Notes under the pieces: model-generated
Database searches by the model: none
What the model was told of the DNA's origin: nothing
Seen by the model: only the letters and a program-made list of their open reading frames with translations
Part shown: one piece after another, positions 1 to 16,160 of the stretch
Layout of the letters: each line of letters starts with the position of its first letter
How positions within the stretch are numbered: the stretch's first letter is position 1
Position numbers and translations under genes: made by a program
Source: Streptomyces sp. NBC_00370
GTDB lineage: Bacteria; Actinomycetota; Actinomycetes; Streptomycetales; Streptomycetaceae
Length of the DNA stretch: 64,000 bases
Direction: 5' to 3'
Assembly (NCBI RefSeq): GCF_036084755.1
Contig: NZ_CP107968.1
Span: 7,262,001 to 7,326,000, forward strand

Positions 1-6841
<6,841 letters not shown>

Positions 6842-6906
6842 GATGATGTCTGTCCTCTGCTCTCGGGTGGGCAACGGGTCTCTGCGTGTGGGCAGGGCCG
6901 CTGAAT

Positions 6907-9900
6907 TCAGGAAGCCTGTTCCTGCGCGTCGAACAATTCGATGAGCTGTTCCTTGACACCGGTGACCGTCGGCGCCTGGAAAAGCCGGCGCAGACCGATA
7001 CGGACGCCGGTCACCGCCTCGATACGGTTGACGAGTTGAATGGCGAGGAGGGAATGCCCGCCGATGTCGAAGAAGCGGTCGTGAATTCCGACCTTTTCGC
7101 GGCCGAGCACCCCTGCCATGATCTCGGCGATCTCCGCCTCGATGCCGTCACGGGGCGCCACGAAGCCCGCCGTGATGTCGTCCTCGTCGGGCGCCGGCAG
7201 CGCCGCGTGGTCGACCTTGCCGTTCCTGTTGAGCGGGAGTTCCGGCAGTTCCACGAAGACGGACGGCATCATGGCCCGGGGCAGCCGCTCGGCCGCCCAT
7301 CCCCGCAGCGCGCCGGTCTCCGCCGAACTGCCGGGCGCCGGTACGTGATACGCGACGAGCCGCTTGTCGCCCGGGGCGTCCTCGCGGACGGTGACCGCGC
7401 ACACCCCGACCGCTTCATGGGTGAGCAGGACCGCCTCGATCTCGGCGAGTTCGACCCGTACGCCGCGCAGTTTCACCTGACGGTCGATGCGTCCCAGCAG
7501 GTCGAGTTCACCGTCGGGGGTGAAGCGGCCGACGTCACCTGTGCGGTACATGCGGCCGCCGGTGAACGGGTCGGGTACGAAGCGCTCGGCGGTGAGTTCG
7601 GGCCGCTCGTGGTAGCCGCGCCCGACGCTGTCACCGCCGAGGTACACCTCGCCCAGCACTCCGGCCGGTACGGGACGGCGGTCCGGGTCGAGGACGTACA
7701 CGGTCTGGTTCACCATGGGCCGTCCGGCGAGGACCGGACCGTGCGGGTCGGTGCGCGACGCCCGCCAGTACGTGGTGTCGACGGAGACCTCCGTGGCGCC
7801 GTACAGGTTGATCAGGTCTCCGGGGAAACTGTCGAGGAAGCGGGCCACCAGCGTCGGCTGCAGGGGTTCGCCGCTCGCGAAGGCGTACCGCAGACGCGCG
7901 CAGTCCTCGGGCCGTACCTGGGAGACGAACAGGTCCAGCAGGCTCGGGACGAAGTGCAGGCCGACCACCTGGTGGGTGTGCATCAGGCGGGACACCGCGG
8001 TCATGTCCAGCCGGTCGGAGCCGGGTACGAGCACGACCTTCGCGCCCTGCCACAGCGGCCAGAAGATCTCGTACGCCGAGACGTCGAAGGACAGCGGCGT
8101 CGCCTGGAGGAAGCCCTCGCCCGGGGTGAGCGGGAACGCGTCCTGCATCCCGGCCAGGTAGTTGACCACGCCCCGGTGTTCGATGCGCACGCCCTTCGGA
8201 CGTCCGGTCGAGCCGCTGGTGTAGATCAGGTAGGACAGGTCGCCGGGTCCCGCGACGGGTTCCGGCGCGGTGACGGGGAGGGTGTCCGGCAGGTCCGCCG
8301 GGCGGTCGACGGCCAGCAGGCCAGGGCCTTCGCCCAGCAGGCCGGCGTGCGCGATGTCGGTGACGACCAGGGGCGCACCGGAGTCCTCGACCAGGTACGC
8401 CAGCCGCTCCGCCGGATGCTCCGGGTCGAGCGGTACGTAGGCCGCACCCGCCTTGAGGATGCCCAGCAGTGTCCACACCAGGGCGGGGGAGCGCTCCAGG
8501 CAGACCCCCACCGGGACGTCGGGACCGATCCCCGGCTCGGCGCGCAGCCGGTGGGCCAACTGGTTTGCGCGTTCGTCGAGTTCGCGGTACGTCAGCTCGT
8601 CGCTGCCGCACACGACGGCGACGGCGTCCGGGGTGAGCGCCGCACGCGCCTCGAACAGTCCGTGCAGGGTCGCGGTGGCCGGGATGGGCGCCGAGGTGGC
8701 GTTCCACTCGGTCACGATCCGGTGGCGCTCGTCCGCGCCCAGCATCTCCAGCTCGGACAGCGCGGTGCGCGGGCGCGCGGTGGCCGCGTCCAGCAGATTG
8801 GTGAAGTGGTCCACGAGGCGTCGTGCGGTGGCCTCGGTGAACAGGTCGCCCGCGTAGACGATCGCGCCGTCCAGGGTGCCGTCGGCCGCCTCGGCGAGGT
8901 ACATCGACAGGTCGAACTTCGCGTCGCGTACCGGGGACTCGACGGGTTCCGCCGTCAGCCCCGGCAGGCTCCACGCGTCGGCGCCGGGCGTGTTCTGGAG
9001 CGCGAACAGCGTCTGGAACAGCGGGTTGCGGGACAGATCACGGTCGGGCGCCAGCTCCTCCACCAGCCGCTCGAACGGCAGGTCCTGGTGGTCGTACGCG
9101 CCCAGCGCCGCGTCCTTGACGCGGGCCAGCAGCTCGGTGAACGCCGGATCGCCGGACAGGTCGGTGCGCAGGACGAGCGTGTTGACGAAGAAGCCGATCA
9201 GGTCTTCGGTCTCGGCCCGGTTGCGGCCCGCGATGGGGGTGCCCACCGCGACGTCCCGCTGTCCGCTGTAGCGGGCCAGCAGCAGCTGGAACACCGACAA
9301 CAGCGTCATGAACAGGCTCGCGCCGCCCTCGGCGGAGACCGCCTTGGCCCGTGCGGCGACGTCGGCGGGCACCGAGAACCGGACGACCTCGCCCTTGCCG
9401 GTGCGCTCCGTCGGCCGGGCGTGGTCCGTCGGCAGCTCCAGCGGCTCCAGGCCCGCCAACCGGTCGCGCCAGTAGTCGAGTTGGCGATCCAGCGGTGCGC
9501 CGGTCAGCCAGCCGCGCTGCCACAGCGCGTAGTCGGCGTACTGCACCGACGGCGGCGCGGGGACGGATCCCTTGCCCAGGGCCGCCGCGTACAGCGCGGA
9601 CAGCTCACGTACCAGCACGCCCACCGACCAGCCGTCGAAGGCGATGTGGTGCACGGTGACCGCCAGGACCGCTTCTTCGTCGGCGAGTCGTACCAGCACG
9701 GCGCGCAGCACAGGGCCGGCGGTGAGGTCCACCGGGCGCAGCGCGTCCTCGGCCAGGACCGCCGTGCAGGCCTCTTCCCTGGCCGTGTCGTCGGCGACGG
9801 GCCGCAGATCCCGTACCAGCACCGTCATCGGCCCCGGCGGGGCGATCGACTGGACCGGGGAGCCCGCTTCGTCCGTGCGGAACCGGGTGCGCAGGATCTC

Positions 9901-12900
9901 GTGGCGGGAAACCAGCTCGGTGAAGGCCGTGTTGAGGGCGTCCCCGTCGATCAGGCCCTGGACGCGGTAGGCGAAGGGCAGCAGGTATTCGGCCCTGCCC
10001 GGCTCCAACTGGTCGAGGAACCAGAGCCGTTGCTGGGCGAAGCTCAGCGGGAGCGGATCGCCGTCGCGCGGTACGGCGGTGATGCGGGAGATCCCGACGT
10101 CGTCGAGGTCCGCCACGGCGGCGGCGAGCAGCGCCGGGGTCGGCGCGCTGAACAGGGTCCGTACGGGGACGTCGACACCGAGCCGCCGGCGCAGCCGCGA
10201 CACGACCTGCGTCGCCAGCAGCGAGTGGCCGCCGAGCGCGAAGAAGTCGTCGTCCACGCCGACCGTGTCGATGCCGAGCACCTCTGCCCAGACCTGGGCC
10301 ACCGTCCGCTCCGTCTCGGTGCGCGGGGCCGTGTACGCGGCGCCCAGCTCGGGCCGGTCGGAGGCGGGCGCGGGCAGTGCGCGGCGGTCCGTCTTGCCGT
10401 TGGGGGTGAGCGGAATGCGGTCGAGGGGCACGAAGGCGGCGGGCACCATGTAGTCCGGCAGGTCGCGCTGGAGGTGGGTGCGCAGCGCGGCTGTCTCGAC
10501 GGGCGGGTCAGCGACGACGTACGCCACCAGCCGGGGTTCGCCGGGTACGTCCTCACGCAGCAGGACGGTGGCGAGCGTGACCGACGGGTGGGTGAGCAGC
10601 GCCGCCTCGATCTCGCCGAGTTCGATCCGGTAGCCGCGCAGCTTGACCTGGTTGTCACCCCGGCCGACGAACTCCAGTTCCCCGTCCGGGTGCCACTTCG
10701 CGAGGTCGCCGGTGCGGTACACGCGCCGTGGCGCCCCGTCCACGGTGACGACGGTGAACTTCTCGTCGGTCAGCTCGGGCCTGCCCAGATATCCACGGGC
10801 CAGGCCGGGGCAGCTGATCCACATCTCGCCGGGGACGCCCACCGGGACCGGCCGGCCGCGCCGGTCCACCACGAAGACCTTCGCGTTGGCGACCGGGCGG
10901 CCGATCGGCACATGGTCGCCGGGTCCGGTGATCCGCGCCGTCGCCGCCTCCTGCGCCGCCTCGGTCGGACCGTAACCGTTGACGAGCGGCACCGAGGTGT
11001 GGCGGAACCACTGGCGTACCTGCTCGCGCGGGAGCGCCTCACCGCCGAGCCGTACCAGCCGCAGCTCCGGGCCGACGGCGTCCGGCCCGTCGAGCTGGGC
11101 GGCGAGCGCACCGAACGCCGAAGGGGTGAGCCAGGCCACCGTCACCTTGTTGGTGCGCAGCGCCTGCGCCAGCATGCCCGGGTCCCACGCGTCGTCGCGC
11201 AGCACCAGGGACGCGCCCGAGACGAGCGGCGCGAACAGCTGACCCACGGAGGAGTCGAAGGAGATCGAAGCGAACTGCAGCACCCGGTCCTCGCAGCTGA
11301 GTTCCAGCTGCCGCCGGGTCTCCCGCATCCGCGCGCGCAGGGCGCCGTGGGTGATCTGCACGCCCTTCGGGCGGCCCGTCGAACCGCTCGTGTAGATCAC
11401 GTACGCCAGGTCGTCCGGCCCCGCCTCGGGCGCCGGACCGTCATCGGTACGGGCGGGCAGCTCTGACGGCCAGTCCTCCAGCAGCAGGAGCGGGGTGGCG
11501 GCGGGCAGCCGCTCGGCGTGCGACGACCGGGTGACGATCAGCGGCGCCCCGCTGTCCTCGACCATGTAGGCAAGCCGCTCGGTCGGGTACGTCGGGTCCA
11601 ACGGCACATACGCGGCGCCCGACTTGAGGATGCCGAGCAGGGCGCTCACCATGTCGGTGCCCCGGTCGAGGCAGATGGCGACCAGGGTCCCGGGCCCCGC
11701 TCCGCGCTCGCGCAGCAGGGCGGCGATCCACTCGGCCCGCTCGTCCAGCTCCCGGTAGGTCAGATGATCCGAACCGCAGGTGACGGCGGGGGAGTTCGGG
11801 CGCTCGGCGGCCCGGTCCTCGAACAGCCGGTGCACGGTGACGGCGTCGGGGGCGTCGGTGTCCGCCCCGTTCCACGCGGTGAGGATGTCCCGGCGCTCCG
11901 CGGCCGTCAGCATCTCCAGCGTGGAGAGCGGGGCGTCGGGGGCGTCGGCGGCCGCACCGAGCAGGGTCTCGAAGTGTCCGGCGAGCCGGACCATCGTGGC
12001 TTCGTCGAAGAGGTCGGTGGAGTAGACGATCGTGCCGTCCAGAGCGCCGTCGGCGGCCTCCGTCGCGTAGAAGGTGAAGTCGAACTTGGACTCCTGCGCG
12101 GCCACGTCCAGTTGACGGACGCTGACGCCGGGCAGCTCCCAGGAGCGGCTGTCGGGGGTGTTCTGCAGGACGAACATGGTCTGGAACAGCGGGTTCCTGG
12201 ACAGGTCCCGCTGCGGCGCCAGCTCCTCCACCAGCCGCTCGAAGGGGAGGTCCTGGTGGTCGTAGGCGCCGAGTGCGGTGTCCTTGACGCGGTCGACGAG
12301 GTCGGTGAACGTCGGGTCGCCCGACAGGTCCGTCCGCATCACCAGCGTGTTCACGAAGAAGCCGACCATGTCCTCGATCTCGGACCGGTTGCGGCCCGCG
12401 ATCGGCGTGCCCACCGCGATGTCCTCCTGGCCGCTGTAGCGCGACAGCACGACCTGGAACACGGCGAGCAGCGTCATGAACAGGCTCGCGCCCGTGTCGT
12501 GCGCCAGCCGGCGGGCCCCGTCGGCCGTTTCGGCCGGGACGGTGAAGGTGAGCATCGCTCCGTTGCCGCTGCGCCGCGCCGGGCGCCTGCGGTCGGTGGG
12601 CAGCTCCAGCGGCTCGGTGCCCGCCAGCACCCCGCGCCAGTAGTCCAGTTGCCCGTCCAGCACGTCACCGGTGAGCCACCCGCGCTGCCAGACGGCGAAG
12701 TCGGCGTACTGCAGGGGCGGTTCGGGCAGACCTGCGGCGACTTCCGTGACCCGCGCCGTGTACAGCGTGGTCAGCTCCCGGGAGAGGACGCCCACCGACC
12801 AGCCGTCAAAGGCGATGTGATGAATCGTCAGCGACAGCAGGTGGTCCTCGTCGCCCAGCTGGACCAGCAGGGCGCGGACCATCGGCCCGGTGGCGAGATC

Positions 12901-13647
12901 CACCGGCCGGAAGCCCTCCGTGTCCACGAGCGCGACGGCGGCCTCCTCACGGGCGCCGGCGTCAGCCACGGACCGCAGGTCGTGCACGGCCAGCGGCAGT
13001 GGCCGTGGCTCGTCGACGAGCTGACCGGGGGTGCCGTCCCCGTCGGTGACGAAACGGGTCCGCAGCACCTCGTGCCGCGCCACCAGCTCCGACAGTGACG
13101 CCTCCAGGGCCGGCACGTCCAGCGGACCGCTGATGCGCAGCCCCATCGGGATGAGGTATTCGGCCCGGCCCGGCTCCAGTTGGTCCAGGAACCACAGACG
13201 GCGCTGCGCGAACGACAGCGGCAACGGCCGCCCGTCCCGTGCTGCGACGGGGATCGCGGCGGTGTCGTCGGGAGCGGATGCCGAGGCCAGGGCAGCCGCA
13301 CCGTCGGCCATGCCCTCGTCGCTCTCGTCCAGGGAGGCGAACAGCAGGCGGGCCCGCTCCATGGCCTCGTCGGCGAGGAACGACGCCACGGTCCGTACGG
13401 TCAACGAGCCCGGTGGTGAAAGGGCCTGGAATTCCGAGCCGAATTCCGCCGCGACCCGGCGGGTCATTTCCGCCGCCTGCTCGCCGGTGCCGCCCAGCAG
13501 GAAGAAATCGGAGTCCGCCGTCGCCACATCGGTGCCGAGAACGGACCGCCATACGTCGGCTATACGGGCCTCCGCCGGCGAGAACGGCTCAGGTCCCGCT
13601 TCCCGGCCGGGTGCCGGCGCCGGGGGCACCATCGGATTCGTAGTCAT
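6907..13647 (-). CDS. Non-ribosomal peptide synthetase, (degenerate T)-C-A-T-C-A-T
   Basis: 2246 residues. An N-terminal carrier-like segment (about 20-90) reads FFLLGGTGEQ where an active carrier has LGGHS, so the phosphopantetheine serine is missing. Then come C (about 140-570, HHIAFDG), A (600-1090), T (1110-1180, LGGHSLLA), C (1190-1640, HHIAFDG), A (1660-2150) and T (2170-2240, IGGHSLLA). There is no thioesterase or E domain. The second A pocket reads D-V-Y-H-F-S-L-V-D, one change from the EntF serine code, so serine is inferred. The first A pocket reads D-S-G-W-R-G-G-Q-E, which I cannot assign. The ATG at 13647 follows a GAGGAA. The next gene begins 66 bp downstream, so the chain passes directly to the C-A-T-C-A-T-E protein. 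Because it opens with a C domain, another protein or an acyl starter must feed it. Confidence 0.95.
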   Translation of the reverse strand: MTTNPMVPPAPAPGREAGPEPFSPAEARIADVWRSVLGTDVATADSDFFLLGGTGEQAAEMTRRVAAEFGSEFQALSPPGSLTVRTVASFLADEAMERARLLFASLDESDEGMADGAAALASASAPDDTAAIPVAARDGRPLPLSFAQRRLWFLDQLEPGRAEYLIPMGLRISGPLDVPALEASLSELVARHEVLRTRFVTDGDGTPGQLVDEPRPLPLAVHDLRSVADAGAREEAAVALVDTEGFRPVDLATGPMVRALLVQLGDEDHLLSLTIHHIAFDGWSVGVLSRELTTLYTARVTEVAAGLPEPPLQYADFAVWQRGWLTGDVLDGQLDYWRGVLAGTEPLELPTDRRRPARRSGNGAMLTFTVPAETADGARRLAHDTGASLFMTLLAVFQVVLSRYSGQEDIAVGTPIAGRNRSEIEDMVGFFVNTLVMRTDLSGDPTFTDLVDRVKDTALGAYDHQDLPFERLVEELAPQRDLSRNPLFQTMFVLQNTPDSRSWELPGVSVRQLDVAAQESKFDFTFYATEAADGALDGTIVYSTDLFDEATMVRLAGHFETLLGAAADAPDAPLSTLEMLTAAERRDILTAWNGADTDAPDAVTVHRLFEDRAAERPNSPAVTCGSDHLTYRELDERAEWIAALLRERGAGPGTLVAICLDRGTDMVSALLGILKSGAAYVPLDPTYPTERLAYMVEDSGAPLIVTRSSHAERLPAATPLLLLEDWPSELPARTDDGPAPEAGPDDLAYVIYTSGSTGRPKGVQITHGALRARMRETRRQLELSCEDRVLQFASISFDSSVGQLFAPLVSGASLVLRDDAWDPGMLAQALRTNKVTVAWLTPSAFGALAAQLDGPDAVGPELRLVRLGGEALPREQVRQWFRHTSVPLVNGYGPTEAAQEAATARITGPGDHVPIGRPVANAKVFVVDRRGRPVPVGVPGEMWISCPGLARGYLGRPELTDEKFTVVTVDGAPRRVYRTGDLAKWHPDGELEFVGRGDNQVKLRGYRIELGEIEAALLTHPSVTLATVLLREDVPGEPRLVAYVVADPPVETAALRTHLQRDLPDYMVPAAFVPLDRIPLTPNGKTDRRALPAPASDRPELGAAYTAPRTETERTVAQVWAEVLGIDTVGVDDDFFALGGHSLLATQVVSRLRRRLGVDVPVRTLFSAPTPALLAAAVADLDDVGISRITAVPRDGDPLPLSFAQQRLWFLDQLEPGRAEYLLPFAYRVQGLIDGDALNTAFTELVSRHEILRTRFRTDEAGSPVQSIAPPGPMTVLVRDLRPVADDTAREEACTAVLAEDALRPVDLTAGPVLRAVLVRLADEEAVLAVTVHHIAFDGWSVGVLVRELSALYAAALGKGSVPAPPSVQYADYALWQRGWLTGAPLDRQLDYWRDRLAGLEPLELPTDHARPTERTGKGEVVRFSVPADVAARAKAVSAEGGASLFMTLLSVFQLLLARYSGQRDVAVGTPIAGRNRAETEDLIGFFVNTLVLRTDLSGDPAFTELLARVKDAALGAYDHQDLPFERLVEELAPDRDLSRNPLFQTLFALQNTPGADAWSLPGLTAEPVESPVRDAKFDLSMYLAEAADGTLDGAIVYAGDLFTEATARRLVDHFTNLLDAATARPRTALSELEMLGADERHRIVTEWNATSAPIPATATLHGLFEARAALTPDAVAVVCGSDELTYRELDERANQLAHRLRAEPGIGPDVPVGVCLERSPALVWTLLGILKAGAAYVPLDPEHPAERLAYLVEDSGAPLVVTDIAHAGLLGEGPGLLAVDRPADLPDTLPVTAPEPVAGPGDLSYLIYTSGSTGRPKGVRIEHRGVVNYLAGMQDAFPLTPGEGFLQATPLSFDVSAYEIFWPLWQGAKVVLVPGSDRLDMTAVSRLMHTHQVVGLHFVPSLLDLFVSQVRPEDCARLRYAFASGEPLQPTLVARFLDSFPGDLINLYGATEVSVDTTYWRASRTDPHGPVLAGRPMVNQTVYVLDPDRRPVPAGVLGEVYLGGDSVGRGYHERPELTAERFVPDPFTGGRMYRTGDVGRFTPDGELDLLGRIDRQVKLRGVRVELAEIEAVLLTHEAVGVCAVTVREDAPGDKRLVAYHVPAPGSSAETGALRGWAAERLPRAMMPSVFVELPELPLNRNGKVDHAALPAPDEDDITAGFVAPRDGIEAEIAEIMAGVLGREKVGIHDRFFDIGGHSLLAIQLVNRIEAVTGVRIGLRRLFQAPTVTGVKEQLIELFDAQEQAS

Positions 13648-13744
13648 GCGTCCACCAGTTCCTCGTCGTCGACCCGTAACGGAAGGCCCTCGGATGCTCA
13701 GCCGAATTCGATGCTGGCAGAGCGATCTTGACGAGATAACTGGT

Positions 13745-13779
13745 TACTTCTGCCCGCGGCACATGGGTACTTCTGCCCG
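13745..13779 (-). promoter_or_regulatory. 12-bp direct repeat upstream of the NRPS operon
   Basis: On the reverse strand CGGGCAGAAGTA occurs twice exactly (13779-13768 and 13756-13745), 23 bp apart start to start. The sites lie about 100-130 bp upstream of the NRPS start at 13647. Two exact copies about two helical turns apart suggest a binding site for a dimeric regulator, but no protein can be assigned. Confidence 0.4.
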
Positions 13780-13781
13780 TA

Positions 13782-13820
13782 CGCGTGGCGGCCGGGGCGA
13801 GATGCCCCGGCCGCCACGCG
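13782..13820 (-). terminator. Hairpin terminator after the MFS gene
   Basis: Perfect inverted repeat: a 17-bp stem (CGCGTGGCGGCCGGGGC, 13782-13798, with its complement at 13804-13820) and a 5-nt loop. It lies 25 bp beyond the stop of the reverse-strand MFS gene. It would end that transcript before the NRPS promoter. There is no T-run, as is usual in Streptomyces. Confidence 0.75.
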
Positions 13821-13844
13821 CGTCCCGCGCGTTGCCGCGCCGGT

Positions 13845-15251
13845 TCAGACCCCGGCCGGGACCGAGGGCTTCTCCAGCGGTACGGCCCGCGCTGCCGCGC
13901 TCGCGACGGCGTCCGCCGTATCGATGGTGTCCGCGGTTTCGACGGTGGCGGGTTCGGCCGCCGGCTGCTTGCGCATCCCGGACCATTCCTTGCTCAGGCC
14001 CGGCACAACGATGGCGATCAGGTACAGCCCGCCCACGATCCACAGCGCCGTCGAGGTGCCGGTCAGCGTCACCAGACCTGCCCCCAGCAGCCCGCCGAAC
14101 GGGATACCCGCCCAAGTGACCGCCTGCGCCAGTGTCTTGACCCGGCCCAGCAGGGGGGTCGGGATCAGCTCGTACGTCACGGCGCCCACGATCGGGTTCA
14201 CGAAGCCGGAGCCCAGGCCGCCCACGGCGAGCACCGTCAGCACCAGCCACAGCGGTGCTCCCGTCGCCATCGCGGCGAACCGGGGCAGGCCGCCCAGGGA
14301 GAAGCCGATCAGATAGACGGTGCGCCGGGGCAGCCGCTCGGCCACCCCCGCCGCCACCAGCGCGGCGATGATCGACGTCGCGGCGAAGACACTGACCACC
14401 AGGCCGATGGCCTCCGCGCCGTTCCCCGACTCCTTCGCCCACACCGGCAGCAGCACCGACATGAACGCCTGGTCCAGGAGATTGGTCACCGCCAGCATGC
14501 ACACGATGGACCGCAGCAGCTTCGCGTCCCGCAGGAAGGCCGCACCCTGGCGCAGTTGGGAGAAGTAACCGCCGCCCTCCTCGATCGGCGTCTCGTGCGG
14601 CTCGGGCACCGGGTCGCTGAGGGTGGTCGACACGATCAGCGCCGACACCGCGAACAGCGCGGCGGTGATCCACAGCGCGTACAGGCTGCCGAAGGCGGTG
14701 ACGACCACGCCGGCGATGGCCGGCCCGACGGTGGTCGCTGTCCGTTCGACGGCGGCCGAGAGTCCGGTGCCCCGCTCGATGGGCACCCGGGCGGCGCGGG
14801 TGGCCCCGGGCACGAAGAGTCCCTTCGCGCCGTTGGCAGGACCGTCGGCGGCGCCGACGATCGCGAGCAGCCCCAGCAGCAGGCCGAACGGCAGGCTGCC
14901 GGTCATGTAGAGCAGCGGAGCGGTGGCCATCGCGACGGTGGACAGGAGGTCGCCCGCCACACTGATCCGCTTGGGGCCGATACGGTCGATGATCGGGCCG
15001 GCCAGCGCCTGCGAGATCACGTACGGCACGATCTGGCAGAAGGCCACCAGACCCGTCTTGCCGACGCTGCCCGTGGTCGTCAGCACGAACCAGGGCAGCG
15101 CGATCGACAACACGCGGTTGGCCGACAGGGCCGCCGCGTTGGCCGACAGCATGCCGATCAGGCCGCGCAGGACCCGGGGGCCCAGGTCCGGCGCGGTCGC
15201 GGGTGCGCCGTTGTCCGCCGCCGTCTCGGCGGCTGTGTGCTGAGTGGCCAT
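13845..15251 (-). CDS. MFS exporter
   Basis: 468 residues, about 12 hydrophobic segments, in the enterobactin-exporter/MFS_3 style. It keeps a cytoplasmic motif-A-like stretch (GPIIDRIGPKRI) and has a charged alanine-rich C-terminal tail. It starts 4 bp after the stop of the ArsR-type regulator gene, so the two are co-transcribed and probably translationally coupled. It ends with a strong hairpin just before the NRPS operon. Its position suggests export of the peptide product or self-protection; this is inferred from context only. Confidence 0.88.
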   Translation of the reverse strand: MATQHTAAETAADNGAPATAPDLGPRVLRGLIGMLSANAAALSANRVLSIALPWFVLTTTGSVGKTGLVAFCQIVPYVISQALAGPIIDRIGPKRISVAGDLLSTVAMATAPLLYMTGSLPFGLLLGLLAIVGAADGPANGAKGLFVPGATRAARVPIERGTGLSAAVERTATTVGPAIAGVVVTAFGSLYALWITAALFAVSALIVSTTLSDPVPEPHETPIEEGGGYFSQLRQGAAFLRDAKLLRSIVCMLAVTNLLDQAFMSVLLPVWAKESGNGAEAIGLVVSVFAATSIIAALVAAGVAERLPRRTVYLIGFSLGGLPRFAAMATGAPLWLVLTVLAVGGLGSGFVNPIVGAVTYELIPTPLLGRVKTLAQAVTWAGIPFGGLLGAGLVTLTGTSTALWIVGGLYLIAIVVPGLSKEWSGMRKQPAAEPATVETADTIDTADAVASAAARAVPLEKPSVPAGV

Positions 15252-15255
15252 CGTT

Positions 15256-15876
15256 CTACTCCATGTCGGTGGTCTGGGTGACGTGCCGGTCCTCGCTGAT
15301 CGGGAACAACTGGAACTGGAAGGAGACCCGTGCCGCGTCCTGCGGCCGCTCGCCCGCGCCCGCCGCGTCGGCGGCGGCGGACGTACGCCGGCGGAGCAGG
15401 GCGTGGATCTCCGCCGTCAACTCCTTGGCGTCGGCGGCGGAGAGGGTGAGCGCGTAGTCGCCGAAGTCCTGTGCGTCACGCCACTCGGGCGTGAGCGAAG
15501 GGGTGGCCTCGATCGCCGCGGTCATGGCGTCGGACCAGACCCGGCCGAGGGCCTGGAGGTACGCGATGCCGAGCCCTTCGCTGCCGTCCAGCACCTCGTC
15601 GTCGGGGACGACGGTGTTGGCGTGCGCCGCCTGCCACCACCGCTCCCGCCGGCCGCCCCGCGAGGGCGCCTCCGTGATGAAGCCGTACTCCGCGAGCTGG
15701 CGCAGGTGGTAGCTGGTCGCCCCGGTGTTCTGGTCCAGCCGGTGGGCCAGCGTGGTCGCCGTCGCCGGGCCCTCCGTCCGCAGACTGGTGAGGATCTGGA
15801 CCCGCAGGGGATGCGCGATGCCGCGCAAGTTGCGGGCGGTCAGATGTACTTGGGAGGGCTGCTGCGGTAGTTCCAT
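15256..15876 (-). CDS. ArsR-type winged-helix transcriptional regulator
   Basis: 206 residues from ATG at 15876, giving MELPQQPSQV. The reading frame is open for another 94 codons upstream, but that extension crosses the palindromic promoter region and has no family homology, so it was rejected. The N-terminal 20-90 region is a winged helix (HPLRVQILTSL, TTLAHRLDQNTGATSYHLRQL) of the HTH_20/ArsR type. The C-terminal part is the helical region common in actinobacterial helix-turn-helix regulators of exporters. It is first in an operon with the MFS exporter (4-bp gap). An 18-bp palindrome lies 45-62 bp upstream of the start, which suggests autorepression released by an effector such as the NRPS product. 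Confidence 0.85.
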   Translation of the reverse strand: MELPQQPSQVHLTARNLRGIAHPLRVQILTSLRTEGPATATTLAHRLDQNTGATSYHLRQLAEYGFITEAPSRGGRRERWWQAAHANTVVPDDEVLDGSEGLGIAYLQALGRVWSDAMTAAIEATPSLTPEWRDAQDFGDYALTLSAADAKELTAEIHALLRRRTSAAADAAGAGERPQDAARVSFQFQLFPISEDRHVTQTTDME

Positions 15877-15920
15877 GACACTCAAGCTAGACCACAAAGA
15901 AGTCTGTGCATAGAAGGCAG

Positions 15921-15938
15921 TGCACAGAAGTCTGTGCA
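15921..15938. promoter_or_regulatory. 18-bp palindromic operator candidate of the ArsR-MFS operon
   Basis: TGCACAGAAGTCTGTGCA is a palindrome with two 8-bp arms and a 2-bp centre. A further half site (AGAAGTCTGTGCA) stands 28 bp away at 15898-15910, identical to 15926-15938. Both are between the regulator start (15876) and the divergent EndoH gene. The location fits an autoregulatory operator. Confidence 0.6.
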
Positions 15939-16160
15939 ATATTTCGGCCCGGGTGCCGAGTTGGTGCTCGGTCGACTGTGCTGGACGCGCCAACTCGCCT
16001 ATGTGGAAGCGGAGTTGTGGTGGAGCGTGGGTGGAGATCGTGAGAGTTCGCGCGAGATTCCCGGGATTCGACCCCGGAGGCGGAAAACTCGGAGGGCTCA
16101 CGCGGCGCCTCCGGACAGGCCGGGCACGCGCCGACCCACGCGAGGGGAGACCGATCAACG

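Noticed and set aside
15877..16158. 94-residue N-terminal extension of the ArsR-type regulator
   Set aside because: The extension would be translated through the palindromic operator and has no recognisable domain. The start at 15876 gives the normal family length.
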